Source: RH-AL1 sp964235705
Lineage (GTDB): Bacteria; Pseudomonadota; Alphaproteobacteria; Rhizobiales; Beijerinckiaceae
Length of the DNA: 64,000 bases
Assembly (NCBI GenBank): GCA_964235705.1
Contig: CAXSDP010000003.1
Span: forward strand, 1 to 64,000
Reading direction: 5' to 3'
A model generated the notes under the pieces. The model was not told the origin of the DNA, made no database searches, and was given only the letters and a program-made list of their open reading frames with translations. A program made the position numbers and the translations under genes. Below, one piece after another: positions 1-7,638 of the stretch (its first letter is position 1; each line of letters starts with the position of its first letter).

Positions 1-301
1 CGGTCGCGCCCGCCGCGAGCACGCCGCCGGCCGCCAGCACCGCCATGCCGCCGAGGATCCAGGGCGTGCGCCGGCCGCCGACGTCCGAGCCGTGGCCGAG
101 GCGCGGGCGCAGCAGCTGCGTCGCGTAATGGAGCGCGATCAGCGCGCCGGGCAGCGCCGCCGGCAGCGCCAGCTCGACCACCATCACCCGGTTCAGGGTG
201 GCGGTCGACAGGACGAAGATCGCACCGAGCGCGCTCTGCACGAGGCCGAGGCGCGCGATGCCGAACCAGGACAGGGGCGGTCGCCCCGTCGCGCCGTCCA
301 C
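1..301 (-). CDS. pucC: PucC/LhaA-family bacteriochlorophyll-delivery MFS protein, N-terminal part only
   Basis: This is the start of a membrane carrier of the BCD (bacteriochlorophyll delivery) MFS family, reading leftward off the window edge. The reverse strand gives a hydrophobic segment with LGLVQSALGAIFVLSTATLN, then RVMVVEL, LIALHYATQLLRPRLGHGSD and GGRRTPWILGG, which are the hallmark motifs of PucC and LhaA proteins. The start was set at a GTG 30 nt downstream of the ppsR stop codon; no ATG lies in this frame nearby. In related photosynthesis clusters this paralogue sits between bchG and bchP, where it is called PucC or ORF428. Here it follows ppsR directly. Family assignment is firm from the motifs; the symbol rests on position. 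Confidence 0.75.
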   Translation of the reverse strand, partial: MDGATGRPPLSWFGIARLGLVQSALGAIFVLSTATLNRVMVVELALPAALPGALIALHYATQLLRPRLGHGSDVGGRRTPWILGGMAVLAAGGVLAAGAT

Positions 302-330
302 CCCGCTTCGAGCACGCCTCGCCCCATCCC

Positions 331-1749
331 TCACGCGTCGTCCTCCGTGGCGTCGGCGAAGCCGAACCGGCGCAGCTTGACGTACAGGCTCTGCCGGCTG
401 AGCCCCAGGATCTCCGCCGCCGAGGCGCGGTTGTCGCCGGTCAGCTCCAGCGCCGCCTCGATGCACAGTTTCTCGATGACGTCCGTCGTTTCGCGCACCA
501 GCTCCTTCAGCGGCACGCGGCCGATCAGGTCGGTGAGCTGCTCGGCCGAGTGCGGCAGGCCCTGGCCCGACTTGGGGCTGGCGGCGATGCGCCGGCCGAC
601 GTCGCGCACCGTGAAGCCGTAGGTGGCCGCCTTGCCGGTGCCCACCGCCGCGGCGGAGGCTTCCACGTCGAGCGGCGCGCCGCCGTTGTTCAGCGTGGTC
701 GCGAACAGGCGCACGGTCCCGTGCTGGCGCAGGTTGGCCATCAAGACGTTGAAGTCGACGCCCGGCCGGCCCAGCCATTGGTCGAGCGGCGCGCCCCGCG
801 CGCCCTCCGCCGCCCCCACCATGCCGGAGAAGGCGGGATTGGCCGCCACAACCGTTCCCGCCCCGTCCGTCAGCACGAAGCCGTCGGGCGAGGCCTGGAG
901 GAAGGCGGCGGCGAGGCGGTCGCCCTCGTGGCCGCGCTCGACGACCGCCAGCCGGGCCTCCGTCGCCAACGGTGACAACCGGATCAGGATCAGCGTGGAG
1001 GTTTCCTGCCGGAACTGGGTGGCGGACACGACGAACCGCCCCCTGCCGGCGAGGGTCGCTTCCACGTCGGCGGCGCGGCCCGACGCGCGCAGCTCGGCCA
1101 GGAACGCCTGGACGAGGGCGCGGCCCGGCGCCTCGAACATGTCGGCCAACGGGCGCCCCACCGCGCGCTTGGCGCCGGCGTCGAGCAGGGCGCCGGCGGT
1201 CGGGTTGGCCTCCAGGATGCGGTGGCTGCCGCCATCGAGGATGACCACCGGTTCCTTCGAGCTTTGGAACAGCAGGCGGTAGCGCGTTTCCGCGAAGCGC
1301 AACTTGGCGTAGTCGCGCTCCATGGACATCTGGGCGTCGACGAGGCGCTGCTGCAGGGCGGACACCGCGCGCAGGTCGCGCCCGAGCGCCACGACGTGCC
1401 CGCCGACCCCGAGCCTCACCGCCGCGTAGAGGATGGGGACGTTGCGGCCCCGCGCGGTCTGGTGGGTCAGCTGGCGCCACCCCGACGCGACGTTCGCCTC
1501 CGCCTCGCGCAGCAGCTTGGCGACCTTGGGCTGGCTGTCGGGTGAAACGGTGTCGCCCCACGGCCGGCCGACCCATTCGGCCGATCCCTCGAGTTCCTGC
1601 GACAGGTCGGCGTGCTGGAACGCCACGTCCCGGATGACGCCGTCGCGGTCCAGCACCAGCGCGACGTCGGAGGCGGTCGCCACCAGCACCGCCGCCGTGT
1701 CGGCCCCGAGTGGGCCGATCGTGTCCTGGGGGGATCGGAAGGCCTTCAC
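331..1749 (-). CDS. ppsR: PpsR/CrtJ-family redox-responsive repressor of photosynthesis genes
   Basis: This 472-residue protein is the aerobic repressor of bacteriochlorophyll, carotenoid and light-harvesting genes. It has PAS-type sensor regions through the N-terminal three quarters (for example around LLFQSSKEPVVILDGG and around FLQASPDGFVLTDGAGTVVA) and a C-terminal Fis-type helix-turn-helix with ASAAEILGLSRQSLYVKLRR. A cysteine at about residue 429 lies just before the recognition helices, where CrtJ has its redox-active Cys. Known PpsR proteins bind TGT-N12-ACA sites in pairs, and one such site lies upstream of bchF. The gene is 85 bp downstream of aerR and in the same direction, the usual arrangement of a repressor and its antirepressor. 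Length and architecture are normal for the family. Confidence 0.93.
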   Translation of the reverse strand: MKAFRSPQDTIGPLGADTAAVLVATASDVALVLDRDGVIRDVAFQHADLSQELEGSAEWVGRPWGDTVSPDSQPKVAKLLREAEANVASGWRQLTHQTARGRNVPILYAAVRLGVGGHVVALGRDLRAVSALQQRLVDAQMSMERDYAKLRFAETRYRLLFQSSKEPVVILDGGSHRILEANPTAGALLDAGAKRAVGRPLADMFEAPGRALVQAFLAELRASGRAADVEATLAGRGRFVVSATQFRQETSTLILIRLSPLATEARLAVVERGHEGDRLAAAFLQASPDGFVLTDGAGTVVAANPAFSGMVGAAEGARGAPLDQWLGRPGVDFNVLMANLRQHGTVRLFATTLNNGGAPLDVEASAAAVGTGKAATYGFTVRDVGRRIAASPKSGQGLPHSAEQLTDLIGRVPLKELVRETTDVIEKLCIEAALELTGDNRASAAEILGLSRQSLYVKLRRFGFADATEDDA

Positions 1750-1834
1750 GCCGACCTGACACCTTTGCGGCGCGAACCCGGTTCGACGCCAGGCCTTCCA
1801 ACGCGAAGCATCCCGGACCGTCCGACGGGAAGGG

Positions 1835-2773
1835 CTAGGACGCGCGTCGGTGCCGTCCCGGCCTCGATCCCCCGTCGTCGCACGACGCGCGAGCGACCAG
1901 CTGGGCGGCCCGCGCCACCCCGGCGATCGGGTCGCCGACGGCGACGTCGGCCCCCAGGCGAGCGACCAGCTCCGGCGAGCGCGCGAAGGCCTCGCCGCAC
2001 AAGATCACGCGAAGCGCCGGGTTGGCCGCCTCGCGCCGGATCGCGCGGATGCCCGCCGCCGCCGCGTCGAGTGCGGCCTGTCGCACCCCGCCGTCCAAGC
2101 CCAGATCGACGTCCCGCGCCATGATCGCCAAGGTATCGAACCATTCCCCGCGTACCGCGTCGCGGACGGCGGGGTGCGACAGGCCGCACTCGACACGGGG
2201 CTGCCACCCGTCCCGCCGGAGGAACAGCGCGGCCATGCTCAGGTCGAACAGGGCGTGCCCGACGTCGGTCCCGCCAACCGGCGTCATCGCCACGACCAGG
2301 GCGCGTCGCCCGGTCTCGGGACCGTTGGCCCCGAACGCGTCGGCGTGGCGACGCAGGAGCGTGCGGAGGTTGCACAAGGCGAGGGTGACGTCGGCCAGGC
2401 CGCAAAGGTCTTCGCTCCAAAGGTCGCGGAGATGGCAGGCCGTCGGCGCGAGGACGTGTAAAAAGATGGATTCGAGGGATTGTCCACCAGCCCTTAGCAC
2501 GGCCACGCGACGGCATGCACCTTCGATGTCGTCGGCCAGCATGGCGTTGGCGAAGGCGATGGCCTCGTCCCGCGCGCCCCGCTCGCCCGATCGCGGGGCG
2601 ACCGGCGCCTCGACCTGTCGGCTCAGGGCGGCGTGGAGGCGGGGCACCACCTCGGCCAGCGCCAGCGCCCGCAGGTCGAGGGCTGGGCCGTCGACGCAGT
2701 GCCGCGCCCTGCCCCGGACGGGTGTGGGATCGGATTGGCGGAGGTCGGCGAGAGGGCTCAACATGTCGGACAT
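1835..2773 (-). CDS. aerR: AerR/PpaA-family cobalamin-binding antirepressor of PpsR
   Basis: This 312-residue protein matches the AerR/PpaA family, light- and B12-dependent partners of PpsR/CrtJ that relieve repression of photosynthesis genes. It has an N-terminal helical part (FANAMLADDIEGACRRV, IFLHVLAPTACHLRDLW) and a B12-binding-like fold with VGGTDVGHALFDLSMAALFL and WFDTLAIMARD. The ATG start is preceded by GAGGGATGAGGA, a good ribosome-binding region. It is divergent from bchF across about 260 bp, so this intergenic region probably carries promoters for both directions. The coding sequence contains a 31-bp perfect inverted repeat (separate entry). The C-terminal tail is short and basic. 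Identification is secure from context and motifs. Confidence 0.88.
   Translation of the reverse strand: MSDMLSPLADLRQSDPTPVRGRARHCVDGPALDLRALALAEVVPRLHAALSRQVEAPVAPRSGERGARDEAIAFANAMLADDIEGACRRVAVLRAGGQSLESIFLHVLAPTACHLRDLWSEDLCGLADVTLALCNLRTLLRRHADAFGANGPETGRRALVVAMTPVGGTDVGHALFDLSMAALFLRRDGWQPRVECGLSHPAVRDAVRGEWFDTLAIMARDVDLGLDGGVRQAALDAAAAGIRAIRREAANPALRVILCGEAFARSPELVARLGADVAVGDPIAGVARAAQLVARASCDDGGSRPGRHRRAS
2066..2194. repeat. 31-bp perfect inverted repeat inside aerR
   Basis: Positions 2066-2096 and 2164-2194 are exact reverse complements over 31 nt, separated by 67 nt. The arms fall within the B12-binding half of aerR and encode two different, plausible peptide stretches (ECGLSHPAV and DGGVRQAALD, about residues 194-204 and 226-236). 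The match stops abruptly at both ends. A perfect 31-nt match inside coding DNA is very unlikely by chance. Template switching that perfected a quasi-palindrome is one explanation; an assembly or read artefact is another. Confidence 0.9.
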
Positions 2774-2841
2774 ATCCTCATCCCTCTCGAACCTAGGACC
2801 GGCACCAGTTCTTCGTCAAGCTTGATTTACGTAAAGCTGGA

Positions 2842-2870
2842 TTGACACTCACCGAGGGCGGCCCTAGCGT
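2842..2870 (+). promoter_or_regulatory. Possible sigma-70-type promoter of the bch operon
   Basis: TTGACA at 2842-2847 is followed after 17 nt by TAGCGT at 2865-2870. The -35 box is perfect and the -10 box is poor. A TTTACGTAAA palindrome lies about 10 nt upstream of the -35 box. The element sits in the aerR-bchF intergenic region and faces bchF. It is a prediction from sequence only. Confidence 0.35.
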
Positions 2871-3004
2871 CCCAACGGTGGGAAATGCGGGGCAAGCCAT
2901 GTCTTACGCCGGAGGCTACGCTAAACCGGTGGCTCCAAATGGCAACAGGCCGTTTGGAGCAGTCTCGCGGTCGGGGCTGGGGCGCGGACGCCGCGACGAC
3001 GGCT

Positions 3005-3022
3005 TGTCAACGCGGGTTGACG
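3005..3022. promoter_or_regulatory. Candidate PpsR operator upstream of bchF
   Basis: The 18-mer has the form TGT-N12-ACG, one base off the PpsR/CrtJ consensus TGT-N12-ACA. It contains a perfect dyad, GTCAAC / GTTGAC, around a 4-nt centre. It lies 12 nt before the GTG chosen as the bchF start. If bchF began at the upstream ATG 2899, the site would be inside the gene. Its presence favours the downstream start, and it is where PpsR would be expected to act. Confidence 0.5.
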
Positions 3023-3033
3023 CCGGTGCCACC

Positions 3034-3516
3034 GTGCCGGTCCGTCCCCTCTACACGCCCGAGCAGCGCCGGCGTCGCGACGCGACCGCGTGGACGCTGG
3101 TCCAGGGCGTGCTCGCGCCGGTGCAGTTCGCCATCCTGCTCGTCAGCCTCGGCTTGGTCGTCCACTTCCTCCTGACCGGGCGCGGGCTGACGCTGGCGAC
3201 CGCGTCCGTGGTCGCCAAGACGCTCGCGCTCTACGCCATCATGGTCACCGGCTCGATCTGGGAGAAGGTCGTGTTCGGGCGCTACCTGTTCGCCCCCGCC
3301 TTCTTCTGGGAGGACGTGGTCAGCATGGGGGTGCTGGCGCTGCACACCGCCTACCTCGCCGCGCTCGCGACCGGCGCGCTCGGGCCGCGCGGCCTGATGC
3401 TCCTCGCGCTCGCCGCCTACGCGACCTACGCGCTCAACGCCGGCCAGTTCGTGCTGAAGCTGCGCGCGGCGCGGCTTCAAGGTTCGACGCCCCAAGGCTC
3501 GGGGCTGCCGGCGTGA
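3034..3516 (+). CDS. bchF: 2-vinyl bacteriochlorophyllide hydratase
   Basis: BchF hydrates the C3 vinyl group of (bacterio)chlorophyllide a to a hydroxyethyl group, in bacteriochlorophyll a synthesis at the membrane. The conserved core RPLYTPEQRRRRDATAW, IMVTGSIWEKVVFGRYLFAP, FFWEDVVSMGVLALHTAYLA and ALNAGQFVLKLRAARLQ is present, with about four membrane segments. The frame is open upstream to 2842, with an in-frame ATG at 2899. The residues before PVRPLYTPEQ look unlike BchF, so I chose GTG 3034, which gives 160 residues, about the family size. The stop overlaps the bchN start (GTGA). It is the first gene of the rightward pigment operon. Confidence 0.88.
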   Translation: MPVRPLYTPEQRRRRDATAWTLVQGVLAPVQFAILLVSLGLVVHFLLTGRGLTLATASVVAKTLALYAIMVTGSIWEKVVFGRYLFAPAFFWEDVVSMGVLALHTAYLAALATGALGPRGLMLLALAAYATYALNAGQFVLKLRAARLQGSTPQGSGLPA

Positions 3517-4805
3517 GCGCGGGTGGCACCTGCGACGCCCCCGAGGCGCGTACCGGTGGCCCGCACCCCAGCGGTCACCGCGTCCTGCGGGAGCGCGGCC
3601 AGCGCGAGGTGTTCTGCGGCTTGACCGGCATCGTGTGGCTGCACCGCAAGATTCAGGACGCGTTCTTCCTGGTGGTGGGGTCGCGCACCTGCGCCCACCT
3701 CCTCCAGTCCGCCGCCGGTGTGATGATCTTCGCCGAGCCGCGTTTCGCCACCGCGATCATCGACGAGCGCGACCTCGCCGGCCTGTCCGACGCCAACGAC
3801 GAGCTGGACCGCGTCGTCGCGCAGCTGCTGGCGCGCCGGCCGGACATCAAGCTGCTGTTCCTCGTCGGCTCCTGCCCGAGCGAGGTCATCAAGCTCGACC
3901 TGTCGCGCGCGGCGCTGCGCCTGTCGCGGACCCACGCGCCGGCCGTCCGCGTCCTCAACTATTCCGGCTCGGGCATCGAGACGACCTTCACGCAAGGGGA
4001 GGACGCCTGCCTCGCCGCGCTCGTCCCGGAGCTGCCGGCGTCACCCGAGCGCGCGCTGCTGGTGGTGGGCGCGCTCGCCGACGTGGTCGAGGACCAGTTC
4101 GCCCGCCTGTTCGCGGCGCTCGGGATCGGGCCGGTGCGGTTCCTGCCGCCGCGCCGCGCCGCCGATTTGGCCGCGGTCGGGCCGGGCACGTCCTACGTCC
4201 TCGCCCAGCCCTTCCTCGCCGACACCGCGCGGGCGCTGGAGGAGCGCGGGGCCACGTGGATCGCCGCGCCGTTCCCGCTCGGCGCCGAGGGCACGGCGCT
4301 GTGGTTCGCCGCGATCGCCGCCGCCTTCGGCGTCGATCCCGCCGTGACCGAACGGGTGTTGGCCGGGCCACGCGCCCGCGCCGGCGCGGCTCTGGCCCGC
4401 CACCGCGCCGAGCTCGAGGGGCGCAGCGTCTTCTTCTTCCCCGACTCGCAGCTGGAGGTTCCGCTCGCCCGCTTCCTCCACCGCGAGCTCGGCATGGCGC
4501 TGGTGGAGGTCGGCACGCCCACCCTCCACCGCCGGCACCTCGCCGCCGACCTCGCCCTGCTGCCGCCCGACGTCCAATTGAGCGAGGGCCAGGACGTGGA
4601 CCGCCAGCTCGACCGCTGCCGCGCGGCGGCGCCCGACCTCACCGTTTGCGGCCTCGGCCTCGCCAACCCGCTGGAGGCCGAGGGCCTCACGACCAAATGG
4701 TCGATCGAACTCGTCTTCACCCCGATCCAGGGCTTCGAGCAGGCCGGCGACTTGGCCGGGCTGTTCGCCAAGCCGCTCGATCGGCGCACCCGGCTGGTGG
4801 CCTGA
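3513..4805 (+). CDS. bchN: Light-independent protochlorophyllide reductase subunit N
   Basis: BchN pairs with BchB to form the NB catalytic component of dark-operative protochlorophyllide oxidoreductase, which reduces ring D of protochlorophyllide. The 430-residue product has cysteines at 35, 60 and 121, each exactly nine positions beyond the three [4Fe-4S] ligands of the Rhodobacter capsulatus protein (26, 51, 112). Characteristic stretches include FCGLTGIVWLHRKIQDAFFL, FLVGSCPSEVIKLDL and NYSGSGIETTFTQGEDA. The GTG start overlaps the bchF stop, indicating translational coupling. The stop is one base before the bchB ATG. Nothing looks degenerate. Confidence 0.96.
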   Translation: MSAGGTCDAPEARTGGPHPSGHRVLRERGQREVFCGLTGIVWLHRKIQDAFFLVVGSRTCAHLLQSAAGVMIFAEPRFATAIIDERDLAGLSDANDELDRVVAQLLARRPDIKLLFLVGSCPSEVIKLDLSRAALRLSRTHAPAVRVLNYSGSGIETTFTQGEDACLAALVPELPASPERALLVVGALADVVEDQFARLFAALGIGPVRFLPPRRAADLAAVGPGTSYVLAQPFLADTARALEERGATWIAAPFPLGAEGTALWFAAIAAAFGVDPAVTERVLAGPRARAGAALARHRAELEGRSVFFFPDSQLEVPLARFLHRELGMALVEVGTPTLHRRHLAADLALLPPDVQLSEGQDVDRQLDRCRAAAPDLTVCGLGLANPLEAEGLTTKWSIELVFTPIQGFEQAGDLAGLFAKPLDRRTRLVA

Positions 4806-4806
4806 G

Positions 4807-6579
4807 ATGCAGTTGACCGTGTGGACCTACGAGGGGCCGCCCCACGTCGGCGCGATGCGGATCGCCACCGCGATGACCGGCGTGCACTACGTGCTGCACG
4901 CGCCCCAGGGCGACACCTACGCCGACCTGCTGTTCACCATGATCGAGCGGCGGAAGGAACGACCGCCCGTGACCTACACGACGTTCCAGGCGCGCGACCT
5001 CGGCGGCGATACCGCCAGCCTGTTCCAAACCGCCGCGCGCGAGGCCTACGAGCGGTTCAAGCCGCAGGCGCTGCTGGTCGGCGCGTCCTGCACCGCCGAA
5101 CTGATCCAGGACGACCCCGGCGGCCTCGCGGCCGCGCTGCACCTGCCGGTGCCAGTGGTGCCGCTCGAGCTTCCGTCCTACCAGAAAAAGGAGAACTGGG
5201 GCGCCGCCGAAACCTTCTACCAGCTGGTGCGCGCCTTCGCCGGCCGCTCCGCTCCGGGGAAGGAAGGCCGCCGACCGTCCTGCAACCTGCTCGGCGCCAC
5301 CGCGCTCGGCTTCCGCCACCGCGACGACGTGGCGGAGGTGACGCGGCTGCTCGACCGCCTCGGCGTCGACGTCAACGTGGCCGCCCCCATGGGCGCGAGC
5401 CCGGCCGACCTCGCCCGGCTCGGTGACGCCGACTTCAACGCCGTGCTCTATCCCGAGATCGCGGGGCCGGCGGCCAAGTGGCTGGAGCGCACCTTCGGCC
5501 AGCCCGCGACGAAGACCGTGCCGATCGGGGTCGGCGCCACCCGTGACTTCATCCGCGAGGTGGCGGTGCTGGTCGGTCGAAATCCTCCCCCGCGCAGCGG
5601 GGGAGGGGAACCGCCGCAGGCGGTGGAGGGGGCGGCCGCCGCGTCCATGCCCGGGCTTGATCTATCGAGCGTACCGACCCCGGGTGTCTTGGCGGCGCCA
5701 GCCCCCTCCACCGCGCATCGCGCGGTCCCCCTCCCCCGCGATGCGGGGGAGGATGCTTCCGGCACCATCCAAGCCAACACTATCCAAGCCAACACCATCC
5801 AAGCCAACGCCGACGCGATCCTCGCGGCGGAGGACTCCCGCCTGCCGTGGTACGCGCGCTCGGTCGACTCGACCTACCTGACTGGCAAGCGCGTGTTCGT
5901 GTTCGGCGACGCCACCCACGCGCTCGCCGCCGCCCGTGTCGCCCGCGACGAACTGGGATTCACGGTGGTCGCGATCGGCACCTATTCCCGCGAATACGCC
6001 CGCGAGGTGCGTGCGCTGGCCGAAGGCTACGGCGCCGAGGCGATCGTCACCGACGACTTCCTCGCGGTGGAGGCGGCGATCGCCCGGCTCGCGCCGGAGC
6101 TGGTGCTCGGCACGCAGATGGAGCGTCACATCGCCAAGCGGCTCGGCATCCCCTGCGCCGTCATCTCCGCGCCGGTGCACGTGCAGGACTTCCCCGCCCG
6201 CACCTCGCCGCAGATGGGGTTCGAGGGGGCGAACGTGCTGTTCGACACGCTCGTCCACCCCCTGATGATGGGATTGGAGGAGCACCTGCTCGGCATGTTC
6301 CGGGGCGACGGGGAGTTCGGCGAGGGGGCGCCGCCGTCCCATCTCGCGGGTGCCCACCTTCCCAGTCCCGACCCCGCGGACGCGGAGCCTGCAAACGGCG
6401 GCGCCGTGATCGAGGCCGCCGCCCTCTGGTCGCCCGACGCCGAGAGGGAACTCGGCAAGATCCCGTTCTTCGTGCGCGGCAAGGCTCGCCGCAACACGGA
6501 AGCCTACGCGCGCGAGCGCGCGCTGCCCCTCATTTCCGTGGAGACGCTTTATGACGCCAAAGCGCATTTCTCGCGGTGA
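4807..6579 (+). CDS. bchB: Light-independent protochlorophyllide reductase subunit B, with an in-frame insertion
   Basis: BchB is the second subunit of the NB component of dark protochlorophyllide reductase. Asp36, the unusual fourth ligand of the NB iron-sulfur cluster in R. capsulatus, is present at the same position (APQGDTYADLLFTMIERR). GASCTAELIQDDPGG, LPWYARSVDSTYLTGKRV, HVQDFPARTSPQMGFEGANV and IPFFVRGKARRNTE are also conserved. The protein has 590 residues against about 515-525 usually. The excess is mainly residues 259-334, encoded by a palindromic element plus three copies of a 15-nt repeat (separate entry). The frame is kept throughout, so the gene may still be functional with an added loop. 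The last 29 nt overlap a 54-codon ORF that occupies the normal bchH position. Confidence 0.94.
   Translation: MQLTVWTYEGPPHVGAMRIATAMTGVHYVLHAPQGDTYADLLFTMIERRKERPPVTYTTFQARDLGGDTASLFQTAAREAYERFKPQALLVGASCTAELIQDDPGGLAAALHLPVPVVPLELPSYQKKENWGAAETFYQLVRAFAGRSAPGKEGRRPSCNLLGATALGFRHRDDVAEVTRLLDRLGVDVNVAAPMGASPADLARLGDADFNAVLYPEIAGPAAKWLERTFGQPATKTVPIGVGATRDFIREVAVLVGRNPPPRSGGGEPPQAVEGAAAASMPGLDLSSVPTPGVLAAPAPSTAHRAVPLPRDAGEDASGTIQANTIQANTIQANADAILAAEDSRLPWYARSVDSTYLTGKRVFVFGDATHALAAARVARDELGFTVVAIGTYSREYAREVRALAEGYGAEAIVTDDFLAVEAAIARLAPELVLGTQMERHIAKRLGIPCAVISAPVHVQDFPARTSPQMGFEGANVLFDTLVHPLMMGLEEHLLGMFRGDGEFGEGAPPSHLAGAHLPSPDPADAEPANGGAVIEAAALWSPDAERELGKIPFFVRGKARRNTEAYARERALPLISVETLYDAKAHFSR
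5583..5808 (+). repeat. Nested palindromic element and 15-nt tandem repeat inserted in frame in bchB
   Basis: Two arms, 5583-5633 and 5701-5753, are imperfect reverse complements over about 51-53 nt. Each arm contains its own hairpin of the CCTCCCCCGC/GCGGGGGAGG type and a GGTGGAGGGGGC edge. Such C/G-rich nested palindromes are familiar as dispersed intergenic repeats in alphaproteobacterial genomes. Immediately after it, 5764-5808 holds three tandem 15-mers, each encoding Thr-Ile-Gln-Ala-Asn. Together they add about 75 residues to BchB without breaking the frame, comparable to the Rickettsia palindromic elements found in genes. The family name of this repeat is not known to me. Confidence 0.85.
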
Positions 6580-6715
6580 AGCATCCGCCGCCGCGCCGAC
6601 GGCCCCGAGCCGCCCGGCGATGGTGACGGTCCGCGCCCTCCCGCCCGACCCCGCCGACCGCCGTCCCGCGCCGGCCCCCGCCCGCACGGACCCGAACAAA
6701 GGACCCTCGGCATGA
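6551..6715 (+). CDS. 54-codon ORF in the bchH slot; possible vestige of bchH
   Basis: The ATG lies inside the end of bchB, and the TGA overlaps the bchL ATG (ATGA). The ORF is therefore placed and coupled exactly as bchH is in related operons. The first residues, MTPKRISRGEA, resemble the short basic leader typical of BchH proteins as I recall them. The rest is Pro/Ala/Arg-rich and shows no magnesium chelatase domain. BchH is normally about 1200 residues. Three readings are possible: an internal deletion that kept the ends of bchH, a short unrelated coding linker, or an assembly collapse. There is no N run here. Whether the ORF is translated is unknown. Confidence 0.45.
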   Translation: MTPKRISRGEASAAAPTAPSRPAMVTVRALPPDPADRRPAPAPARTDPNKGPSA

Positions 6716-7638
6716 ACGTCCCCGTCAAACCGCCGGCCCACGCTTTGTCGGCCCAGACTTGCCGCGGCGCCGGCTTCCTGGACGGCGACGGCTCGGTGCA
6801 GGTCCACCTCGACCCGCGCGAGAAACTCGGCACCGCGAAGGTGTTCGCGGTCTACGGCAAGGGCGGCATCGGCAAGTCGACGACCTCGTCCAACCTGTCG
6901 GTCGCCTTCTCCAAACTCGGCCACCGGGTGCTGCAGATCGGCTGCGACCCCAAGCACGATTCCACCTTCACGCTGACCAAGCGGCTGATGCCGACCGTCA
7001 TCGACGTACTGGAATCGGTCGACTTCCACGCCGAGGAGCTGCGCACGGAGGATTTCGTGTTCACCGGCACCAACGGCGTGATGTGCGTGGAGGCGGGCGG
7101 GCCGCCGGCCGGCACGGGCTGCGGCGGCTACGTCGTCGGGCAGACGGTGAAGCTGCTCAAGGAGCACCACCTGCTGGACGACACGGACGTGGTGATCTTC
7201 GACGTGCTCGGCGACGTCGTGTGCGGCGGCTTCGCGGCACCGCTCCAGCACGCCGACCGCGCCCTCTGCGTGACGGCCAACGACTTCGACTCGATCTTCG
7301 CGATGAACCGCATCATCGCCGCCATCGACGCCAAGGCCAGGAACTACAAGGTGCGCTTCGGCGGCGTGATCGTGAACCGATCGGACGGCACCGACCAGGT
7401 CGACAAGTTCAACGCCCGCGTCGGGCTGGAAATGCTGGCGCACTTCCCCAACCTCGACGCGATCCGCCGCTCGCGCTTGAAGAAGGCGACCCTGTTCGAG
7501 ATGGAGGACACCCCCGAGATCCTCGCGGTGCGCGACGAGTACCTCCAGCTCGCCGAGGCCCTCTACAAGGGCACCGAGCCGCTGATGCCGAAGCCGCTCA
7601 AGGATCGCGACATCTTCGACCTGCTGGGGTTCGACTGA
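6712..7638 (+). CDS. bchL: Light-independent protochlorophyllide reductase ATP-binding protein L
   Basis: BchL is the nitrogenase-iron-protein-like reductase that passes electrons to BchN-BchB with ATP hydrolysis. The 308-residue protein has the P-loop GKGGIGKSTT at residues 49-58, switch regions GCDPKHDSTFTL and DVLGDVVCGGFAAP, and the two cysteines at 137 and 171 that bridge the [4Fe-4S] cluster of the dimer, with the normal 34-residue spacing. The C-terminus KPLKDRDIFDLLGFD is typical. The ATG overlaps the stop of the upstream 54-codon ORF. The TGA overlaps the bchM ATG (TGATG). The gene looks fully intact. Confidence 0.97.
   Translation: MNVPVKPPAHALSAQTCRGAGFLDGDGSVQVHLDPREKLGTAKVFAVYGKGGIGKSTTSSNLSVAFSKLGHRVLQIGCDPKHDSTFTLTKRLMPTVIDVLESVDFHAEELRTEDFVFTGTNGVMCVEAGGPPAGTGCGGYVVGQTVKLLKEHHLLDDTDVVIFDVLGDVVCGGFAAPLQHADRALCVTANDFDSIFAMNRIIAAIDAKARNYKVRFGGVIVNRSDGTDQVDKFNARVGLEMLAHFPNLDAIRRSRLKKATLFEMEDTPEILAVRDEYLQLAEALYKGTEPLMPKPLKDRDIFDLLGFD

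Noticed and set aside
5662..7443. A leftward 593-codon frame antisense to bchB and bchL
   Set aside because: It is antisense to two intact iron-sulfur protein genes and has no recognisable domain or start context.
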